A stretch of 64,000 bases of DNA from NCBI RefSeq assembly GCF_000785785.1, contig NZ_JRQN01000011.1, positions 19,101 to 83,100 on the forward strand, in the 5' to 3' direction. Positions 59,928-64,000 of the stretch are shown piece by piece. The position numbers were made by a program, and so were the translations under genes. The number at the start of each line of letters is the position of its first letter. The stretch's first letter is position 1. This DNA comes from Streptococcus uberis. Its GTDB lineage: Bacteria > Bacillota > Bacilli > Lactobacillales > Streptococcaceae. Below the pieces are notes generated by a model. That model searched no databases. It was not told the DNA's origin and was given only the letters and a program-made list of their open reading frames with translations.

Positions 59928-60608
59928 ATGAGTGTATTACAATTAAAAGGAATAACAAAAAGTTTCCAAGATGGTGAACAAGAACATCTTATTTTAAATA
60001 ATCTTGATTTGACTGTTGATAAGGGGGAATTTGTTGCTATTTTAGGTCCTTCAGGATCGGGCAAGTCAACACTTTTATCAATTGCAGGGCTGTTGTTATC
60101 AGCTGATTCTGGGCAGGTCAAATTGGCTGATCACGAACTAAGTCAGTTGAAGCAAAGCCAATGGACAAAAAAAAGGAATGAATTGCTCGGCTTTATCTTC
60201 CAAGATCATCAATTGTTACCTTTTATGTCTATCAAACAACAATTAGCTCTGGTTGCTGGAATAAAAGATGACCGCAAGAAAAAAGAAATTGAAGCAGATA
60301 TTCAAGAATTACTTAAAGAATTAGATATTTTATCTTGTCAAAATAAACGACCTAATAAAATGTCAGGTGGACAAAAGCAACGCGCAGCTATTGCACGTGC
60401 CTTTGTAGGTAATCCCCAGTTAATTTTAGCTGACGAGCCAACAGCCAGTCTAGATGCCACTAGAGGGCGTGAAATTACTGAACTCATCCGAAAAGAAGTC
60501 AAGGCAAAAGGGAAGGCAGCTGTCATGGTAACACATGACCAACGCATCTTAGACTTAGTTGATACGATCTATGAATTAAAAGATGGTAAATTAGAAAAAG
60601 TTTCTTAG
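59928..60608 (+). CDS. hrtA: HrtA-like heme exporter ATPase
   Basis: A 226-aa MacB-type ATPase beginning MSVLQLKGITKSFQDGEQ. Walker A GPSGSGKSTLLSI, signature MSGGQKQRAAIARA, Walker B LILADEPTASLD and switch VTHDQ are intact. It starts one base after the permease stop, so translation is coupled. Confidence 0.82.
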   Translation: MSVLQLKGITKSFQDGEQEHLILNNLDLTVDKGEFVAILGPSGSGKSTLLSIAGLLLSADSGQVKLADHELSQLKQSQWTKKRNELLGFIFQDHQLLPFMSIKQQLALVAGIKDDRKKKEIEADIQELLKELDILSCQNKRPNKMSGGQKQRAAIARAFVGNPQLILADEPTASLDATRGREITELIRKEVKAKGKAAVMVTHDQRILDLVDTIYELKDGKLEKVS

Positions 60609-60644
60609 TGCCTGGTGTGATATAATGTCATCAAAGGAGAGTTT

Positions 60645-61334
60645 ATGTTTCATATCCTAGTAGCAGAAGATGATATCAGTTTAAATAAGATTATCACTAC
60701 AAAATTAAAGCAAGCTAATTTTCAAGTTTTTTCAGCATCCAATGGTCAGGAAGTTCTAGATATTTTGGATCAACAGCAGATTGATTTATTGATTACGGAC
60801 ATCATGATGCCCGTGATGGATGGTTATACTTGTGTCAAGCTGTTAAGAGAAGCCGACTATACCTTACCAATCTTAATGATGACAGCAAAATCTCAGTTTG
60901 AATCCTTAGAAGAAGCTTTTAAAGTCGGCGTTGATGATTATTTGGTTAAACCTATTCGATTGCAAGAACTCGTTTTGAGAGTGCAGGCTCTTTTAAGACG
61001 GGCGCAATTGGAAGCCAATCACGTGTTGAACTTTGCTCATACAAGATTAGATTATCAAGATTTGACAGTTACCAATCTGGATACTGGTGCTATTGAACAG
61101 GTCCCAATGAAAGAATTTTATGTTCTTTATAAGTTATTGAGTCGCCCTGAAAAAATCTTTACACGACTAGATTTACTAGATGATATTTGGGGCATGGGAG
61201 ATGATAAGGATGAACGTCTGGTAGATGCCTGCATTAAGCGGATTAGACAAAAATTTAAAGGCAATTCTGATTTTGAAATAGTCACTATCAGGGGGCTAGG
61301 CTACAAAGGAAAAGTGATACATGAAAAAAACTAG
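60645..61334 (+). CDS. hssR: HssR-like OmpR-family response regulator
   Basis: A 229-aa regulator. The receiver has the acidic pocket in VAEDD, phospho-Asp in DLLITDIMMPVMDG, Thr in MMTAKS and Lys in YLVKPIRL. The C-terminal winged helix (MKEFYVLYKLLSRPEKIFTRLDLLDDIWG ... ERLVDACIKRIRQKF ... TIRGLGYKG) is OmpR-like. AAAGGAGAG precedes the ATG. Its C-terminus overlaps the kinase gene by 14 bases. It probably binds the direct repeat before hrtB. Confidence 0.82.
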   Translation: MFHILVAEDDISLNKIITTKLKQANFQVFSASNGQEVLDILDQQQIDLLITDIMMPVMDGYTCVKLLREADYTLPILMMTAKSQFESLEEAFKVGVDDYLVKPIRLQELVLRVQALLRRAQLEANHVLNFAHTRLDYQDLTVTNLDTGAIEQVPMKEFYVLYKLLSRPEKIFTRLDLLDDIWGMGDDKDERLVDACIKRIRQKFKGNSDFEIVTIRGLGYKGKVIHEKN

Positions 61335-62381
61335 GGAACTTCAATTTTCATTGCGTTATTATTTTGTGATGTTATTCATTGCAATCTTAATTATCAGCTG
61401 TTTATCTGCTATTGTCCTGGTAACCTTACTAAAAACAATGTTCAACCTGGAGGGGGGCACTTATTTTTGGCTTACAATGTATAGTTTGGTTATTTTACTT
61501 GTAGGTAGTCTCATTATGTGGCAAGGATCAATTCACTTGACCAAGCAATTAGCGATTTGAACCGAGCTGTTAAACGTGTTTCCACAGGTGATTTTTCAAC
61601 AAAAATAGTTCGCAAAGCTTACCCTAACGATCAGGCACCTTTTCACAATGAGATTGATGAGTTAAGTCAAAATTTTAATCAAATGTCAGAGGACTTACAG
61701 AATTTAGCCCAATTGCGTCAGGATTTTATCTCAAATGTCTCGCATGAGTTGAAGACACCAATAGCTTCACTTTCAGGAATTAGTGAATTATTATTGTCAG
61801 ACCAACTAGAATTAGCTGATAGAGCAGACTTATTGCATTTGATGCAAAGTGAAACAGATAGATTAAGTCGCTTGTGTGAGAGCATTTTAAATTTATCAGG
61901 ACTTGGTAAAGGGTATCAAGCTAAGGATGAGTCCGTAAATATTAGTGAGCAAATCAGACATGCGGCGATTATGCTAACAGAAAAATGGCAAGACAAAGTA
62001 ATCAATTTTTCACTACCTGACGCTTCAACAAGTCCCATCATCACAGATGCAGATTTAACCATGCAAGTGTGGATGAATGTGATGGATAATGCCATTAAAT
62101 ATTCCCCAGAGCAAGTTGACTTGACTGTTACCTATGATCAAACGCCAAAAGGCTTATCAGTCAGCATCACAGATAAGGGAATTGGGATCAGTTCAGAGAA
62201 CCAGCGTCATGTTTTTGAACAATTTTATCAAGCAGACCAGTCACATGCCAGTCAAGGAAATGGGCTAGGTCTAGCAATCGTTAAACAAATTGTAGTCTTG
62301 TTAAATGGAGAGATTAGTTTAGTCAGCGTAGTGGGACAAGGAACGACTGTCACCATTGATTTGCCAAATATAAAAAGCTAG
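61321..62381 (+). CDS. hssS: HssS-like sensor histidine kinase, one apparent frameshift, minimal sensor loop
   Basis: About 353 aa after repair. Two membrane helices (about 13-36 and 49-70) are separated by only about a dozen residues (KTMFNLEGGTYFW), followed by HAMP, DHp with H-box SNVSHELKTPIASL, and the ATP-binding boxes (NAIKYSPEQ, ITDKGIGIS, QGNGLGLAIV). Staphylococcal HssS has a much longer extracytoplasmic domain, so sensing here may be in the membrane. The frame breaks near 61546: AAGCAATTAGC should be AAGCCAATTAGC, giving HLTKPISDLNRAVKRV. Confidence 0.82.
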
Positions 62382-62386
62382 AGGAA

Positions 62387-62445
62387 TTGAATTGCAGACC
62401 AACTATTAGAAAAGGGCTCTAATAATTGGAGGCAGTTCAATTTTT
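62387..62445 (+). terminator. Terminator of the hrt/hss operon
   Basis: TTGAATTGC ... CCAACTATTAGA paired with TCTAATAATTGG ... GCAGTTCAA, followed by TTTTT. It begins six bases after the kinase stop. Confidence 0.88.
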
Positions 62446-62448
62446 AAC

Positions 62449-62616
62449 TTGTTCAGTTTAAGACTATTTTTATACGTGTTTGGAAAGCTAAGTCTAGGAA
62501 GAAAGCGACAGGTTAATCAGATCATCAAAGTGATGAAACTGGCCAAGGAAATTCGTAAAGCTTCAGAAATGTACCTTAAAAATAGTAGCATAAGTCATCA
62601 TAACTTGTTTGGCTGA
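62449..62616 (+). other. Possible 55-codon open frame after a terminator, doubtful
   Basis: A TTG-initiated frame with a hydrophobic start (FSLRLFLYVFG) and a basic helical remainder (QIIKVMKLAKEIRKASEMYL). It stays open for 56 codons in AT-rich DNA, but lies immediately after a terminator and lacks a ribosome site and promoter. It could be a remnant of a longer gene. I would not call it a gene without homologues. Confidence 0.2.
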
Positions 62617-62675
62617 CAATAAATATTACAGACATTTTAGACATGTATTACAATTTTGCAAAAGTCCGGTTATTA

Positions 62676-62705
62676 TTGTCAAATTTTATTGAATAAGTGT
62701 ATAGT
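62676..62705 (+). promoter_or_regulatory. Promoter for a small hydrophobic peptide gene
   Basis: TTGTCA, 18 bases, TATAGT. It lies 72 bases before the start of the 35-residue open frame. Confidence 0.55.
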
Positions 62706-62777
62706 GAATGTAATACATAGATTGATGACTTGTAATTATCTAATAAGAGACTCAGATAAACGACATGAGAGGTTAGG

Positions 62778-62885
62778 ATGGTTATACAGTGGTGTAACGA
62801 ATTCCTAATCTTTTTCTTTTTTGTAACAATTGTGATGATAGACCCCTTCTTTAAAAACTTGATGGTAAGGGCTGGTTACTGGTGA
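62778..62885 (+). CDS. Small hydrophobic peptide (35 aa)
   Basis: A short frame with AGAGG five bases before its ATG and a promoter upstream. The product has a polar start (MVIQWCNE), a strongly hydrophobic core (FLIFFFFVTIVMI) and ends in FKNLMVRAGYW. The ribosome site can pair with an early coding segment (GGTTAGGA, 62771-62778, with TCCTAATC, 62803-62810), which would limit translation. It could be a membrane-active peptide, a toxin, or a signalling precursor; I do not recognise it. About 290 bases upstream of an XRE regulator. Confidence 0.45.
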   Translation: MVIQWCNEFLIFFFFVTIVMIDPFFKNLMVRAGYW

Positions 62886-63177
62886 GTGAAAACAACTGTC
62901 ACTTTATTGCTGATACTTCAAGTGCGACTTTACCTAATAAATAAGCTATTTAGAATTATTCTAATTGAAATAGTGTGGGAATGGGATGATTTCTGGAGAC
63001 ACTAGAAATAAAAAGCACAACTTTTAAAAGTTGCTATATTATTAAATTGAGTAAATCTTATAATGAGTTATCAGATTTGACAAACCTTTTAAGGTTGAAA
63101 GCAAATAAAAATGTCATTAAAAAAACTAAACAAAATTTAGATATATATGTAAAATGAATGCTATGAGGTAAAAATTA
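62886..63177 (+). promoter_or_regulatory. Spacer before the XRE gene with a 16-base palindrome
   Basis: No gene. CAACTTTTAAAAGTTG (63018-63033) is a perfect palindrome and a possible operator for the following regulator. The XRE start codon is preceded by ATGAGGTAAAAATTA. Confidence 0.4.
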
Positions 63178-63516
63178 ATGGAAAATAAAATATTACAGGA
63201 GTATATTTCCAAGAGGATTCGACTTTTAAGGTTGGAACGAGGGATGACCCAAGAACAACTAGAGGAAAAAGCAGACCTCGGGACTAATTATGTGTACAAA
63301 TTAGAAAATCAGTCAACCAATATAAAAGTGAAAACTCTCGAGAAAGTGATGAAGGCATTAGAAGTAGACTTTGAAGGCTTTTTTGACATTAGCTTGATTG
63401 AAGAAAATTCGGAACTGTCAGATCTCATGATGCAAATCAAAGAATTATCTTCAGGACAACAAGATCGCATCATAAAAGCCTTATCAGTGATAATCGGAGA
63501 AATAAAAGGTAAATAG
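63178..63516 (+). CDS. XRE-family transcriptional regulator (112 aa)
   Basis: N-terminal helix-turn-helix RLLRLERGMTQEQLEEKADLGTNYVYKLENQSTNIKVKTLEKVMKAL (shown in pieces of one domain) with an acidic helical C-terminal part of 45 residues (SDLMMQIKELSSGQQDRIIKAL). It is too short to hold the TPR peptide-binding domain of Rgg/ComR regulators. Targets unknown; the palindrome upstream is a candidate. Confidence 0.8.
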   Translation: MENKILQEYISKRIRLLRLERGMTQEQLEEKADLGTNYVYKLENQSTNIKVKTLEKVMKALEVDFEGFFDISLIEENSELSDLMMQIKELSSGQQDRIIKALSVIIGEIKGK

Positions 63517-63541
63517 GCCTTCGTTTCTCTCAATAGAAAAG

Positions 63542-63567
63542 AAGCGTATTGAGTTACGCTTTTTTTA
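63542..63567 (+). terminator. Terminator after the XRE gene
   Basis: AAGCGTA / TACGCTT with a six-base loop and a seven-T run. Confidence 0.88.
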
Positions 63568-63639
63568 ATGAAAAGTTCAGAAAATAAGCTAAGTATAAAT
63601 ATATATGATAAAATGGAACTGAATGATGGAGGTAAACCG

Positions 63640-63915
63640 ATGGAAAAAATGTGTCAATCTTGTGCCATGCCCTTAATGCCAAAGGGACAGGATTTTAGAG
63701 GAAGCAATGGCGATGCGACCAAATCAGCTGATTACTGTTACTTGTGCTATGTTAATGGTCACTTTACCTCTCCTGATATTACTTTTGCGCAAATGGTTGC
63801 TTTAGGACGTGATGGTATCTCAAAGGGGAAAGGGAACACCATAATAAAGATGCTCTTCAAAGCGAGTTATCCTATGTTATTAAAAAAGACAAAACGTTGG
63901 CAAAACGTAAAATAG
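63640..63915 (+). CDS. Putative zinc-ribbon protein
   Basis: A 91-aa protein with MEKMCQSCAMPLMP (CxxC) and DYCYLCYVNG (CxxC), a four-cysteine zinc ribbon of the zf_ribbon_3 type. GGAGG lies eight bases before this ATG; an earlier in-frame start has no ribosome site. These small proteins are usually annotated as transcriptional-regulator-like, without demonstrated function. Confidence 0.78.
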   Translation: MEKMCQSCAMPLMPKGQDFRGSNGDATKSADYCYLCYVNGHFTSPDITFAQMVALGRDGISKGKGNTIIKMLFKASYPMLLKKTKRWQNVK

Positions 63916-63919
63916 AGAG

Positions 63920-64000
63920 AGTGGGACAAAATCAGTCATTTCCTGGAAATTTGATTTTGTCGTCCCACCTCCGCAAAGTTGAGTAGGGCTGTAACAGTTG
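63920..64000. repeat. Dispersed intergenic repeat, copy 2 (cut by window end)
   Basis: GTGGGACAAAATCAG ... GATTTTGTCGTCCCACCTCC ... GTTGAGTAGGGCTGTAACA. It matches copy 1 at 56149 over about 77 bases and lies in the same kind of place, just after a gene end. The stem here is better paired than in copy 1. Confidence 0.75.

Noticed and set aside
62449..62616. A 55-codon TTG frame as a gene.
   Set aside because: It begins right after a terminator and has no promoter or ribosome site; listed only as doubtful.
63178..63516. XRE protein plus small peptide as a standard Rgg/SHP or ComR/ComS pair.
   Set aside because: The regulator is 112 aa and lacks the TPR domain that binds the peptide.

Overview
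The window is chromosomal DNA of a low-GC streptococcus of the pyogenic group. The gene order adcRCB - (nuclease) - tyrS / pbp1b - rpoB - rpoC - DUF1033 - comYABCDEFG - methyltransferase - ackA, and later proC/pepA - thioredoxin - ytpR - ssb and dNK - dusB - hslO, is the S. pyogenes / S. uberis type backbone. An M-like surface protein beside an Mga-like regulator and a bifunctional GshF point to the S. uberis / S. parauberis / S. iniae neighbourhood; I cannot fix the species from sequence alone.

Layout. 1-6.9 kb: zinc uptake (adcR end, adcC, adcB), a secreted DNA/RNA nuclease, tyrS, and penicillin-binding protein 1b. 7-14.5 kb: rpoB and rpoC with a structured leader and an intercistronic hairpin. 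14.5-21 kb: DUF1033 gene, the competence pseudopilus operon behind a ComX-type box, a DNA-methylase-like gene, and ackA. 21-26.5 kb: an XRE regulator with two membrane proteins, proC, pepA, a 47-aa small membrane protein, a thioredoxin-like gene, ytpR, and the competence-type ssb. 26.5-30.7 kb: a TrpXYZ-like ABC transporter with two substrate-binding lipoproteins, controlled by what reads as a ribosome-mediated attenuator with a Tyr/Phe leader peptide. 30.7-38.9 kb: dNK, dusB, hslO, a divergent Mga-like/M-like pair, and gshF. 39-42.9 kb: telA/xpaC-like pair and purA. 43.2-44.7 kb: a secreted Trp-repeat protein with a YSIRK-like signal and no LPXTG. 45-56 kb: a glycyl-radical-enzyme (GRE) catabolic island: activase, two SorC-type and one DeoR-type regulator, a lactose-family PTS, a dehydratase-type GRE, fructose-6-phosphate aldolase-type transaldolase, and glycerol dehydrogenase. 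56.4-62.4 kb: an ABC-2 exporter and an HrtBA/HssRS-like heme-stress module with a recognisable HssR-type direct repeat. 62.4-64 kb: a small hydrophobic peptide gene, an XRE regulator, a zinc-ribbon protein, and the second copy of a dispersed intergenic repeat.

How parts work together. The GRE island forms one plausible pathway: PTS import and phosphorylation, radical dehydration, aldol cleavage, and reduction of the released C3 fragment, under shared operator-like boxes and a cre site. The competence genes (comY operon and ssb) share a box at the same distance from their start codons. The heme module carries its own predicted response element.

Assembly caution: fourteen single-base deletions in thirteen genes, including essential ones (rpoC, tyrS), break reading frames. 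Each is repaired by adding one base, nearly always within a short homopolymer. I treat them as probable sequencing errors and annotate full-length genes across them.
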